Source: an uncultured Ralstonia sp. (lineage in GTDB: Bacteria; Pseudomonadota; Gammaproteobacteria; Burkholderiales; Burkholderiaceae). From it: a DNA stretch of 52,246 nt. A program made the position numbers and the translations under genes. Below, in pieces: positions 44,109 to 52,246 of this stretch; position 1 is the stretch's first letter, and each line of letters starts with the position of its first letter. The notes under the pieces were generated by a model that had not been told where the DNA came from, made no database searches, and saw only the letters and a list, made by a program, of their open reading frames with translations. The stretch lies in the NCBI GenBank assembly GCA_913056305.1, contig CAJXMR010000013.1:1-52246 (forward strand), in the 5' to 3' direction.

Positions 44109-45773
44109 ATGCAGGTCATCACAGCAGACGAAGCGGCGCGGCTGGTGCAACCCGGCTGGACGGTGGCGTGCGCCGGCTTTGTCGGCGCGGGCCATGCCGA
44201 GGCGGTCACGCACGCGCTGGAGCGACGCTTCCTGGCCACCGGCGAGCCGCGCGATCTGACGCTGGTGTACTCCGCGGGGCAGGGCGATCGCGCCACGCGC
44301 GGCGTCAACCATTTCGGCAATCCTGGCATGACGCGCTGCGTGGTCGGCGGGCATTGGCGCTCAGCCACGCGGCTGGCGGACCTGGCGCTGGCTGAGCAGT
44401 GCGATGCGTTCAACCTGCCGCAGGGCGTGCTCACGCATCTGTACCGCGCCATTGCCGGCGGCAAGCCGGGCGTGCTGACCAAGATCGGCCTGCACACCTT
44501 CGTCGACCCGCGTACCGAGCTGGACGCGCGCTATCACGGCGCCGCCATCAACGCGCGCGCCAAGGCCGCACGCGCGGCGGGCACGGCCTCCTGGGTCGAG
44601 TACGAACGCTTTCGCGGCGAGGACTACCTGTTCTATCCCAGCTTCCCGCTGCACTGCGTCTTCCTGCGTGGTACGGCCGCTGACCCGCGCGGCAACATCA
44701 GCACGCACGAAGAGGCGTTCCATCACGAACTGCTGGCGATGGCGCAGGCCGCGCGCAACTCGGGCGGCCTCGTCATCGCCCAGGTGCGACGACTGGTGGA
44801 TCGGCACGACAACCTGCAGGCCATCCACGTGCCGGGCATCCTGGTCGACTACGTGGTTGTCGCCGACGACGAGGCCGAGCACCAGATGACCTTCGGCGAG
44901 GCGTTCAACCCGACCTACATCCGGCCCTGGCAGGGCGAGGCGATCCAGTTGAAGGAAGATGCGCTCGAAGCGGGCGAGGCGCTGGAAGCGAGCCTGCACG
45001 GCGCGCTCGACGCCCGCACGCTGGTGCAGCGTCGCGCCGTGCTGGAGTTGATGGCGCAGCAGCCGCGCGTGGTGAACCTCGGCGTAGGCATGCCGGCCGC
45101 CGTGGGCGCGCTGGCCGAGCAGGAGGGCGCGCGCGGCTTCACGCTCACGGTGGAGGCCGGCCCCATCGGCGGCACGCCGGCGGATGGGCTGAGCTTTGGC
45201 GCCTCGGCTTATCCAGAGGCGGTGGTCGACCAGCCCGCGCAGTTCGACTTCTATGAAGGCGGTGGCATCGACCTCGCCATCCTCGGCCTGGCTGAGCTGG
45301 ACGGGGCGGGCAATGTCAACGTGAGCCTGTTCGGCGAGGGCAATGACACCATCGTCGCGGGCGTGGGCGGCTTCATCAACATCACGCAGAGCGCGCGGTC
45401 GGTGGTGTTCATGGGTACGCTCACCGCCGGCGGCCTGCAGGTGGAGGCGGAAGATGGTCGCCTGAGGATCGTGCGCGAGGGCCGCCTGAAGAAGATCGTG
45501 CCGGCCGTCTCGCACCTCACGTTCAACGGCGACTATGCGGCGCGCTCGGGTATCCCCGTGCGCTACGTGACCGAGCGCGCCGTCTTCGAGATGTGCGACG
45601 ACGGTCACGGCGGGCGCCGCCTGACCTTGACCGAGATCGCCCCCGGCATCGATCTGCAGCGCGACGTGCTGGACCAGTGTGCCGCAGAGGTTGCCGTGGC
45701 AGCGGATCTGCGGGAGATGGACGCACGCATCTTCCGCCGCGGCCCCATGTGCGCCGGCACCGTGCCGGCCTGA
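44109..45773 (+). CDS. Acyl-CoA:carboxylate CoA-transferase (YdiF/Pct type, fused subunits)
   Basis: 554-residue family I CoA-transferase with fused alpha (about 1-300) and beta (about 310-554) halves. N-terminal FVGAGHAEAVTHALERRFL and TLVYSAGQGDRATRGVNHF; active-site Glu349 lies in TVEAGPIGGTPADGL, where the enzyme forms the glutamyl-CoA thioester. LGVGMPAAVG and IDLAILGLAELDGAGNVNVS are typical of the beta half. It moves CoA among short acids (acetate, propionate, acetoacetate or similar). It precedes the tetR-fad operon, so it may help CoA recycling in fatty acid use. A 10-base inverted repeat follows at 45828. Confidence 0.93.
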   Translation: MQVITADEAARLVQPGWTVACAGFVGAGHAEAVTHALERRFLATGEPRDLTLVYSAGQGDRATRGVNHFGNPGMTRCVVGGHWRSATRLADLALAEQCDAFNLPQGVLTHLYRAIAGGKPGVLTKIGLHTFVDPRTELDARYHGAAINARAKAARAAGTASWVEYERFRGEDYLFYPSFPLHCVFLRGTAADPRGNISTHEEAFHHELLAMAQAARNSGGLVIAQVRRLVDRHDNLQAIHVPGILVDYVVVADDEAEHQMTFGEAFNPTYIRPWQGEAIQLKEDALEAGEALEASLHGALDARTLVQRRAVLELMAQQPRVVNLGVGMPAAVGALAEQEGARGFTLTVEAGPIGGTPADGLSFGASAYPEAVVDQPAQFDFYEGGGIDLAILGLAELDGAGNVNVSLFGEGNDTIVAGVGGFINITQSARSVVFMGTLTAGGLQVEAEDGRLRIVREGRLKKIVPAVSHLTFNGDYAARSGIPVRYVTERAVFEMCDDGHGGRRLTLTEIAPGIDLQRDVLDQCAAEVAVAADLREMDARIFRRGPMCAGTVPA

Positions 45774-45827
45774 TTCCGGCCCGTTTTATTTACTGACGGG
45801 TAGCACTAGAAAACCGGTCGACCATGC

Positions 45828-45858
45828 TGCGCCGCACGCGTTTTATGGGTGCGGCGCA
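45828..45858 (+). terminator. Hairpin after the CoA-transferase gene
   Basis: tgcgccgcac (45828-45837) and gtgcggcgca (45849-45858), perfect 10-base arms and an 11-base loop, 55 bases past the stop. No T tract follows, so termination is likely partial or Rho assisted. Confidence 0.5.
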
Positions 45859-45990
45859 CATCCCGCAAAACCTTTGCTAGCAACGGTTTGTGGCAATCGT
45901 GTTGCGACGCGAGAGCCACCATTGCGGCGTCTGCATTTAGATGCGGCTTTCTAATAAAACACTTGCCGCTAAACAGGGCCCTGTAAATAA

Positions 45991-46020
45991 TTGAACGACC
46001 GTTCGATTTTGGGCTAGAGT
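45991..46020 (+). promoter_or_regulatory. Predicted tetR-fad promoter with overlapping palindromic operator
   Basis: TTGAAC at 45991-45996, 18-base spacer, TAGAGT at 46015-46020. The palindrome gaacg-ac-cgttc (45993-46004) covers the -35 box, as expected for TetR-type repression. The start of the tetR gene is 107 bases downstream. The remainder of the 353-base gap (45774-46126) holds only the hairpin at 45828-45858. Confidence 0.5.
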
Positions 46021-46126
46021 GTTTGCGCAGGCTGGTTTACAGTCCTGCCCGACATGCAAAAGGCGCCTTGCAAAGCGCTGATTTTTGAGTGTGTCATGCC
46101 CCAGAAAAGAACGGAGAGAAATCATC

Positions 46127-46768
46127 ATGCGTCACCCGACCGCTCGTCTTGAATCGAATCACGCAGCAGCCACGCCGATGCGCAAGGGCGAGCTGACGCG
46201 TGCGGCGATTCTCGATGCCGCGCTGGAACTGGCTTCGCGCGACGGACTGGAAGGATTGACGATCGGTGTGCTCGCGGAGCGCATGCAGATGAGCAAGAGC
46301 GGGGTGTTCGCGCACTTCGGCTCGCGCGAGGATCTGCAGGTGGAAGTCGTTCGCGAGTATCACAAACGGTTCGAGCAGGAAGTCTTCTACCCGAGCTTGA
46401 CGGAACCGCGCGGGCTGCCGCGCCTGTGGAGCCTGGTGCGACGCTGGATGGAGCGTCGCATCCAGGAAGTGACCACGGGCTGCATCTACATCAGCGGCGC
46501 GGTGGAGTACGACGACCGCGCCGAAAGCCCGGTGCGCGACGAACTCGTCAAGAGCGTGACGATCTGGCGGTCGGCGTTGGCCCGCGCGATCGAGCAGGCG
46601 AAGGAAGAAGGCCACCTGCGTGCGGAAGCGGACCCGCAGTTGATGCTGTTCGAGATGTACAGCCTGGAATTGGGCCTGCATCACGACGCGCGTTTCCTGC
46701 GGTTGCCGAACAGCGCCGAGCTGGCCATGGTGGCGCTTAACAAACTCATTCAGTCTTACCGAACCTGA
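46127..46768 (+). CDS. TetR/AcrR family regulator of the fad operon
   Basis: 213-residue TetR repressor. Helix-turn-helix: RAAILDAALELASRDGLEGL, TIGVLAERMQMSKSGVFAHF, then GSREDLQVEVVREYHKRF (about 23-75). C-terminal half is a TetR_C-type ligand domain (WSLVRRWMERRIQEVTTGCI). It is the first gene of a same-strand set ending with the thiolase, 51 bases before the acyl-CoA dehydrogenase gene, so it very likely senses an acyl-CoA or fatty acid and controls the operon and itself through the palindrome at 45993-46004. RBS cggagag. Confidence 0.92.
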   Translation: MRHPTARLESNHAAATPMRKGELTRAAILDAALELASRDGLEGLTIGVLAERMQMSKSGVFAHFGSREDLQVEVVREYHKRFEQEVFYPSLTEPRGLPRLWSLVRRWMERRIQEVTTGCIYISGAVEYDDRAESPVRDELVKSVTIWRSALARAIEQAKEEGHLRAEADPQLMLFEMYSLELGLHHDARFLRLPNSAELAMVALNKLIQSYRT

Positions 46769-46819
46769 CGCGGCATTGCATACCTAGCAAGTCGCGCAGC
46801 AACACCTAAGGAGCCCAAG

Positions 46820-48607
46820 ATGGGTCAATACACCGCACCGTTGCGCGACATGCACTTCGTCCTTCACGAGCTTCTCGGCGTCGAGGGCCACCTGAAGGAG
46901 ATGCCGCTGCACGCGGAGATCGATGCCGACACCATCAACCAGGTGATCGAGGAAGCCGGCAAGTTCTGCTCGGAAGTCATCTTCCCGATCAACCAGTCCG
47001 GCGATCGCGAAGGCTGCACGTACCACGGCGACGGCGTGGTGACGGCACCCAAGGGCTTCAAGGAAGCGTACGCACAGTATGTCGAGGGTGGCTGGCCTGC
47101 CTTGGGCTGCGATCCGGAATACGGTGGCCAGGGCCTGCCCATCCTGATCAACAACGCCGTGTACGAGATGCTGAACTCGGCCAACCAGGCGTGGACGATG
47201 TACCCGGGCCTGTCGCACGGCGCGTATGAAGCCCTGCACGCCCACGGCACCGACGAACTCAAACAGCGCTACCTGCCCAAGCTGGTCTCGGGCGTGTGGA
47301 CCGGCACGATGTGCCTGACCGAGCCGCACTGCGGCACCGACCTCGGTATCCTGCGCTCCAAGGCCGAGCCGCTGGCCGATGGCTCGTACGCCATCACCGG
47401 CACGAAGATCTTCATCTCGGCAGGCGAGCACGACCTGTCGGAGAACATCATCCACCTGGTGCTGGCCCGCCTGCCGGACGCGCCGGGCGGCACCAAGGGC
47501 ATCTCGCTGTTCGTGGTGCCCAAGTTCATCCCCGATGCCAACGGCAACCCGGGCGAGCGCAATACCGTGAAGTGCGGCTCCATCGAGCACAAGATGGGCA
47601 TCCACGGTAATGCCACCTGCGTGATCAACCTCGATGGCGCGAAGGGCTGGATGGTCGGCGAGCCGAACAAGGGCCTGAACGCCATGTTCGTGATGATGAA
47701 CGCCGCCCGCCTGGGCGTCGGCATGCAGAGCCTGGGCCTGACCGAAGTGGCCTACCAGAACTCGGCGGCCTACGCCAAGGACCGCCTGCAGATGCGCAGC
47801 CTGTCGGGCCCGAAGGCACCGGAAAAGCCGGCTGACCCGATCATCGTGCACCCGGACGTGCGCCGCATGCTGCTGACCCAGCGCGCCTTCGCCGAAGGCG
47901 GCCGCGCGTTCAGCTACTGGATCGCGCTGCAGATCGACCGCGAACTGTCGCACCCGGACGAAGCCGTGCGCAAGGAAGCCGGCGACCTGGTCGCGCTGCT
48001 GACCCCGATCGCCAAGGCCTTCCTGAGCGACAACGCGTTCACCGCTACCAACGAAGGCATGCAGGTGTTCGGCGGCCACGGCTACATCGCCGAGTGGGGC
48101 ATGGAGCAGTACGTGCGCGACGCCCGCATCAACATGATCTACGAAGGCACGAACACCGTGCAGTCGCTGGACCTGCTGGGCCGCAAGATCCTGGGCGACA
48201 TGGGCGCCAAGATGAAGAAGTTCGGCAAGCTGGTGCAGGACTTTGTCGAAGCCGAAGGCACCAACGAAGCCATGCAGGAGTTCGTCAACCCGCTGGCCGA
48301 CATCGGTGACAAGGTCCAGAAGCTGACCATGGAAATCGGCATGAAGGCCATGGCCAACCCGGACGAAGTCGGTGCCGCCGCCGTGCCGTACCTGCGCGTG
48401 GTCGGCCACCTGGTGTTCTCGTACTTCTGGGCTCGCATGGCCAAGATCGCCCTGGAGAAGCAAGCCAGCGGCGACACCTTCTACAAGGCCAAGCTGGCGA
48501 CGGCGCGCTTCTACTTCGCCAAGCTGCTGCCTGAGACGGCTTCGCAGATCCGCCTGGCACGTGCAGGCGGCGCGACGCTGATGTCACTCGAAGCCGAGCT
48601 GTTCTAA
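46820..48607 (+). CDS. Acyl-CoA dehydrogenase with C-terminal extension (AidB/FadE5-like)
   Basis: 595-residue flavoenzyme of beta-oxidation, desaturating acyl-CoA to trans-2-enoyl-CoA. The N-terminal motif MGQYTAPLRDMHFVLHELLG is typical of this long subfamily. Middle domain: MCLTEPHCGTDLGILRSKAE (about 161-180) for FAD and substrate. The catalytic base is Glu442 in IYEGTNTVQSLDLLGRKIL. An extra C-terminal domain (about 480-595) marks the 600-residue class. RBS aaggag upstream. Follows tetR by 51 bases; the bifunctional hydroxyacyl-CoA dehydrogenase gene follows after a hairpin. Confidence 0.95.
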   Translation: MGQYTAPLRDMHFVLHELLGVEGHLKEMPLHAEIDADTINQVIEEAGKFCSEVIFPINQSGDREGCTYHGDGVVTAPKGFKEAYAQYVEGGWPALGCDPEYGGQGLPILINNAVYEMLNSANQAWTMYPGLSHGAYEALHAHGTDELKQRYLPKLVSGVWTGTMCLTEPHCGTDLGILRSKAEPLADGSYAITGTKIFISAGEHDLSENIIHLVLARLPDAPGGTKGISLFVVPKFIPDANGNPGERNTVKCGSIEHKMGIHGNATCVINLDGAKGWMVGEPNKGLNAMFVMMNAARLGVGMQSLGLTEVAYQNSAAYAKDRLQMRSLSGPKAPEKPADPIIVHPDVRRMLLTQRAFAEGGRAFSYWIALQIDRELSHPDEAVRKEAGDLVALLTPIAKAFLSDNAFTATNEGMQVFGGHGYIAEWGMEQYVRDARINMIYEGTNTVQSLDLLGRKILGDMGAKMKKFGKLVQDFVEAEGTNEAMQEFVNPLADIGDKVQKLTMEIGMKAMANPDEVGAAAVPYLRVVGHLVFSYFWARMAKIALEKQASGDTFYKAKLATARFYFAKLLPETASQIRLARAGGATLMSLEAELF

Positions 48608-48627
48608 GCAAGCAGCCGCACCCCCCT

Positions 48628-48655
48628 CGGGGCGACGCGCACAGACGTCGCCCCG
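48628..48655 (+). promoter_or_regulatory. Intercistronic hairpin between the acyl-CoA dehydrogenase and bifunctional genes
   Basis: cggggcgacg (48628-48637) and cgtcgccccg (48646-48655), perfect 10-base arms and an 8-base loop. A pyrimidine-rich tract follows but no T run. Likely an mRNA-stability or partial-termination element in the fad operon. Confidence 0.6.
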
Positions 48656-48688
48656 CTCGTCTCTTTCCTCTCCTCCCGTGAGGACACC

Positions 48689-51181
48689 ATGACCCGCACT
48701 GAACTCTCCACCAGCGCGCAGCCGCAGGCCGGCCAGCGCTCCAACTTCCTCGTCCGGCGCGTCGCCGTGCTGGGCGCCGGCGTGATGGGCGCGCAGATTG
48801 CCGCGCACTTGGTCAACGCCAAGGTTCCCGTCACGCTGTTCGATCTTCCGGCCAAGGAAGGCCCGAAGAACGGCATCGTGCTCAAGGCCATCGACAACCT
48901 GAAGAAGCTGTCGCCGGCGCCCCTGGGCATCAAGGACGATGCCAACCTGATCCAGGCTGCCAACTACGAAGACGACATCGAGAAGCTGCGCGATTGCGAT
49001 CTCGTCATCGAAGCGATTGCCGAGCGCATGGACTGGAAGCACGACCTGTACAAGAAGGTCGCGCCGCACATCGCCCCGCACGCGATCTTCGCGTCGAACA
49101 CCTCGGGCCTGTCGATCACCGAACTGTCGGATGGCTTCGGTGGGGACAATTCGGCCGAGCTGAAGTCGCGCTTCTGCGGCGTGCACTTCTTCAACCCGCC
49201 GCGCTATATGCACCTGGTCGAGCTGATCCCGACCGCCCATACGCGCGGCGACATCCTCGACAAGCTGGAAACCTTCCTCACCTCCGCGCTCGGCAAGGGC
49301 GTGGTGCGCGCGAAGGACACGCCCAACTTCATCGCCAACCGCGTCGGCATCTTCTCGATCCTGGCGGTGTTTGCCGAGTCGGCCAAGTTCGGCATCCCGT
49401 TCGACGTGGTGGATGACCTGACCGGTTCGAAGCTGGGTCGCGCCAAGTCGGCCACCTTCCGCACGGCGGACGTGGTGGGCCTGGACACCATGGCGCACGT
49501 CATCAAGACGATGCAGGACAACCTGAAGGACGACCCGTTCGCCCCGGTCTACGCCACGCCGCCCGCGCTGGCCAAGCTGGTGGAGGCGGGTGCCCTGGGC
49601 CAGAAGACTGGCGCCGGCTTCTACAAGAAGGAAGGCAAGGACATCAAGGTGCTGGACCCGCAGAGCGGCCAGTACGGCCCGAGCGGCAAGAAGGCCGACG
49701 AGATAGTCGCGCGCATCCTGAAGAAGGAGCCCGCCGAGCGCCTGAAGCTGCTGCGTGAATCGACCAGCCCGCAGGCGCAGTTCCTGTGGGCAGTGTTCCG
49801 CGACGTGTTCCACTACATTGCGGTATACCTTGAGCAGATTGCGGATTCGGCCGCCGAAATCGACCTGGCGATCCGCTGGGGCTTCGGCTGGAACAGCGGC
49901 CCGTTTGAAGACTGGCAGCAGGCCGGCTGGAAGCAGGTGGCCGAGTGGGTGAAGGAAGACATCGAAGCCGGCCGCGCGCTGTCGAACGCCGCGCTGCCGC
50001 AGTGGGTGTTCTCGGGCCCGGTGGCGGACAACGGTGGTGTGCACTCGGCGCAGGGTTCGTGGTCGGCATCGCAGGGCACGTTCCTGTCGCGCAGCACACT
50101 GCCGGTGTACGGCCGCCAGGTGTTCCGCGCGCCGATCAAGGGTGCGGCCACGGTCGACCCGCTCACCTACGGCAAGACCATCGAAGAGACCGATGCCGTG
50201 CGCATCTGGGTGGACGAGGCTGCGGGTCAGGACGACGTGCTGATCATCTCGTTCAAGAGCAAGATGAACACGATCGGCCCGAGCGTTATCGACGGTCTCA
50301 CGCGTGCCGTTGACCTGGCCGAAGCTGGCTACAAGGGTCTGGTGGTGTGGCAGCCGACGTCGCTCAAGCTGGGCGCGCCGGGCGGTCCGTTCTCGGCCGG
50401 TGCGAACCTGGAAGAAGCCATGCCGGCTTTCATGATGGGCGGCGCCAAGGGCATCGAGCCGTTCGTCAAGAAGTTCCAGGACGGCATGATGCGCGTGAAG
50501 TACGCCGGCGTGCCGGTCGTGTCGGCAGCATCGGGCATTGCGCTGGGTGGCGGCTGCGAGCTGATGCTGCACTCGGCCAAGCGTGTGGCTGCGCTGGAAA
50601 CCTACATGGGCCTGGTGGAAGTGGGCGTGGGCCTGGTGCCGGCCGGCGGTGGCCTGAAGGAAGCTGCGCTGGCAGCCGCCACGGCCGCGCAGGCTGCGGG
50701 CAGTACCAACATCCTGCAGTTCCTGACCAACCGCTTCCAGGCGGCGGCCATGGCCAAGGTGTCGTCTTCGGCGCTGGACGCGCAGAAGATGGGCTACCTG
50801 CAGCCGACCGACACCATCGTCTTCAACGTGCACGAGCTGCTGCACGTGGCGCGCAACGAAGTGCGTGCGTTGTCCGACTCGGGCTACCGTGCGCCGCTGC
50901 GTCCGGTGGGTATTCCGGTGGCGGGCCGTTCGGGCATCGCGACCATCAAGGCCTCGCTGGTGAACATGCGTGACGGCGGCTTCATCTCGCAGCACGACTT
51001 CACGATCGCCGCGCGCATCGCCGAGGCCGTGTGCGGCGGCGACGTGGAAGCCGGCTCGCTGGTGGACGAAGACTGGCTGCTGGCGCTGGAGCGCAAGGCC
51101 TTTGTGGACCTGCTCGGCTCGGCCAAGACGCAGGAACGCATCATGGGCATGCTGCAGACCGGCAAGCCGGTCCGTAACTAA
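48689..51181 (+). CDS. Bifunctional 3-hydroxyacyl-CoA dehydrogenase / enoyl-CoA hydratase
   Basis: 830-residue beta-oxidation enzyme. The dehydrogenase part comes first: NAD site VAVLGAGVMGAQIAAHLVNA (about 26-45), LVIEAIAERMDWKHDLYKK, SNTSGLSITELS, and HFFNPPRYMHLVELIPTAHT; a second HAD C-terminal domain is at about 350-440. The crotonase/enoyl-CoA hydratase domain is at the C-terminal end (about 520-760; GPFSAGANLEEA, VSAASGIALGGGCELMLHSA, ETYMGLVEVGVGLVPAGGG). This order is reversed compared with E. coli FadB and matches FadN/YusL-type proteins. Start ATG at 48689 has gtgagga as RBS. Confidence 0.95.
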   Translation: MTRTELSTSAQPQAGQRSNFLVRRVAVLGAGVMGAQIAAHLVNAKVPVTLFDLPAKEGPKNGIVLKAIDNLKKLSPAPLGIKDDANLIQAANYEDDIEKLRDCDLVIEAIAERMDWKHDLYKKVAPHIAPHAIFASNTSGLSITELSDGFGGDNSAELKSRFCGVHFFNPPRYMHLVELIPTAHTRGDILDKLETFLTSALGKGVVRAKDTPNFIANRVGIFSILAVFAESAKFGIPFDVVDDLTGSKLGRAKSATFRTADVVGLDTMAHVIKTMQDNLKDDPFAPVYATPPALAKLVEAGALGQKTGAGFYKKEGKDIKVLDPQSGQYGPSGKKADEIVARILKKEPAERLKLLRESTSPQAQFLWAVFRDVFHYIAVYLEQIADSAAEIDLAIRWGFGWNSGPFEDWQQAGWKQVAEWVKEDIEAGRALSNAALPQWVFSGPVADNGGVHSAQGSWSASQGTFLSRSTLPVYGRQVFRAPIKGAATVDPLTYGKTIEETDAVRIWVDEAAGQDDVLIISFKSKMNTIGPSVIDGLTRAVDLAEAGYKGLVVWQPTSLKLGAPGGPFSAGANLEEAMPAFMMGGAKGIEPFVKKFQDGMMRVKYAGVPVVSAASGIALGGGCELMLHSAKRVAALETYMGLVEVGVGLVPAGGGLKEAALAAATAAQAAGSTNILQFLTNRFQAAAMAKVSSSALDAQKMGYLQPTDTIVFNVHELLHVARNEVRALSDSGYRAPLRPVGIPVAGRSGIATIKASLVNMRDGGFISQHDFTIAARIAEAVCGGDVEAGSLVDEDWLLALERKAFVDLLGSAKTQERIMGMLQTGKPVRN

Positions 51182-51213
51182 CCCGCGCGACGACAGAGAA
51201 CAGGAGTTTCATC

Positions 51214-52246
51214 ATGACCAAGCAACTGCAAGACGCCTACATCGTCGCCGCGACCCGTTCCCCGATCGGCAAGGCGCCCAAGGGCACGCTCAAGAACCTG
51301 CGTCCGGACGACCTGCTGGCGACCATCCTCAAGAGCGCCGTGGCCCAGGTGCCGAACCTGGACCCGGCGCTGATCGAAGACGCCATCGTCGGCTGCGCGA
51401 TTCCCGAAGCGCAGCAGGGCCTGAACGTGGCGCGTATCGGCGCGCTGCTGGCTGGCCTGCCCAACTCCGTGGGCGGCGTGACCGTCAACCGCTTCTGCGC
51501 CTCGGGCCTGACCGCCGTGGCCATGGCGGCCGACCGCATCCGCGTGGGTGAATCCGACGTGATGATCGCGGCCGGTGTCGAATCGATGAGCATGGTGCCG
51601 ATGATGGGCAACTCGCCGTCGATGTCGCCGGACATCTTCACGCGTGACGAGAACATCGGCATCGCCTACGGCATGGGCCTGACCGCCGAGAAGGTCGCCC
51701 AGCAGTGGAAGATCTCGCGCGAGGCGCAGGACGCCTTCTCGCTGCTCTCGCACCAGAAGGCGCTGGCCGCGCAGCAGGCCGGTGAGTTCAAGGACGAGAT
51801 CACCCCGATCGAGCTCATCGAGAAGTTCCCGAACCTGGGCACGGGTGCGATCGACCTGAAGACGCGCACGATGTCGCTGGACGAAGGTCCGCGTGCCGAT
51901 ACGACGGTCGAAGGCCTAGGCAAGCTGCGCGCCGTGTTCGCCAACAAGGGCAGCGTGACGGCGGGCAACAGCTCGCAGACGTCGGACGGCTCGGGTGCGC
52001 TGATCCTGGTGTCGGAGAAGATCCTCAAGCAGTTCAACCTGACGCCGCTGGCGCGCTTCGTGTCGTTCGCGGTGCGCGGCGTGCCGCCGGAGATCATGGG
52101 CATCGGCCCGAAGGAAGCGATTCCGGCCGCGCTCAAGGCTGGCGGCCTGACGCAGGATCAGATCGACTGGATCGAGCTGAACGAAGCGTTTGCCGCGCAG
52201 TCGCTGGCCGTGATCCAGGACCTGGGCCTGGACACCAGCAAGATCA
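51214..52246 (+). CDS. fadA: Acetyl-CoA C-acyltransferase (thiolase), 3' end outside window
   Basis: At least 344 residues of a degradative thiolase that cleaves 3-ketoacyl-CoA to acetyl-CoA and a shortened acyl-CoA. N-terminal DAYIVAATRSPIGKAPKGTL, acylated active-site Cys95 in VNRFCASGLTAVAMAA, GVESMSMVPMMG, NSSQTSDGSGALILVSE, MGIGPKEAIPAALK and the LNEAFAAQSLAV motif with the conserved Asn-Glu-Ala-Phe are all visible. The catalytic His and second Cys (usually in a GGG-rich C-terminal region) are beyond the window. RBS acaggag. It starts 32 bases after the bifunctional enzyme gene and completes the fad operon. Confidence 0.96.
   Translation, partial: MTKQLQDAYIVAATRSPIGKAPKGTLKNLRPDDLLATILKSAVAQVPNLDPALIEDAIVGCAIPEAQQGLNVARIGALLAGLPNSVGGVTVNRFCASGLTAVAMAADRIRVGESDVMIAAGVESMSMVPMMGNSPSMSPDIFTRDENIGIAYGMGLTAEKVAQQWKISREAQDAFSLLSHQKALAAQQAGEFKDEITPIELIEKFPNLGTGAIDLKTRTMSLDEGPRADTTVEGLGKLRAVFANKGSVTAGNSSQTSDGSGALILVSEKILKQFNLTPLARFVSFAVRGVPPEIMGIGPKEAIPAALKAGGLTQDQIDWIELNEAFAAQSLAVIQDLGLDTSKI

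Overview
The window is about 52 kb of a high-GC beta-proteobacterial chromosome. Gene content, protein sequences and gene order (ssb tail, ilvA-queF, DUF971-ubiE-Tim44-ubiJ-ubiB, fmdB-DUF502-aspS-nudB-clsB, a fad cluster) fit Burkholderiaceae, most likely Ralstonia or a close relative. This is judged from recognisable protein families, not from a database search. Most of it is ordinary core chromosome. I see no prophage, insertion sequence, tRNA, rRNA or CRISPR.

Layout. 1-845: the 3' end of ssb, then a 52-residue secreted peptide gene, each followed by a nearly identical terminator. 851-4590: an exported TIM-barrel glycosidase-like protein, a TetR regulator and two lipoproteins (Sel1-like and CsgG-like). 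4614-10489: a YeeE/YedE sulfur-transport pair behind an AT-rich control region, an MDR oxidoreductase, a DUF2855 enzyme divergent from a TetR gene, an HSL-type esterase and an exported protein with an HExxH motif. 10511-12957: gluconokinase and an acyl-CoA synthetase.

13667-18198 is the most interesting part. A PGRS-like glycine-rich exported protein, a small exported protein, an exported C39-family cysteine peptidase and another small exported protein lie in a row, facing a convergent outer-membrane beta-barrel protein with an N-terminal coiled coil. This parts list resembles the Fap functional-amyloid export system of Pseudomonas (FapD is C39-like, FapF is a coiled-coil barrel), but the order and the main structural protein differ. 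Both small exported proteins carry a double-glycine motif of the kind C39 peptidases cut, placed after a Sec signal peptide. I infer a divergent Fap-like extracellular fibre system in which the periplasmic peptidase matures its partners. A 709-bp gene-free leader with nested palindromes precedes it.

18373-30981: queF and ilvA (one operon), a KirBac-type K+ channel, several membrane proteins, a 1345-residue FAD/Fe-S oxidoreductase whose stop overlaps the start of a HIT gene, and an SbmA/BacA-like ABC exporter. 31017-38033: the ubiquinone cluster, a TPMT-like methyltransferase and a sodium:solute symporter. 38294-44053: fmdB, DUF502 and aspS, then nudB, an EEP nuclease/phosphatase and clsB packed with overlapping or nearly touching ends. 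44109-52246: a CoA-transferase, then a TetR regulator leading a beta-oxidation operon (acyl-CoA dehydrogenase, bifunctional hydroxyacyl-CoA dehydrogenase/enoyl-CoA hydratase, thiolase cut by the window end). A palindrome sits on the -35 box of the likely tetR-fad promoter, which suggests autoregulation.
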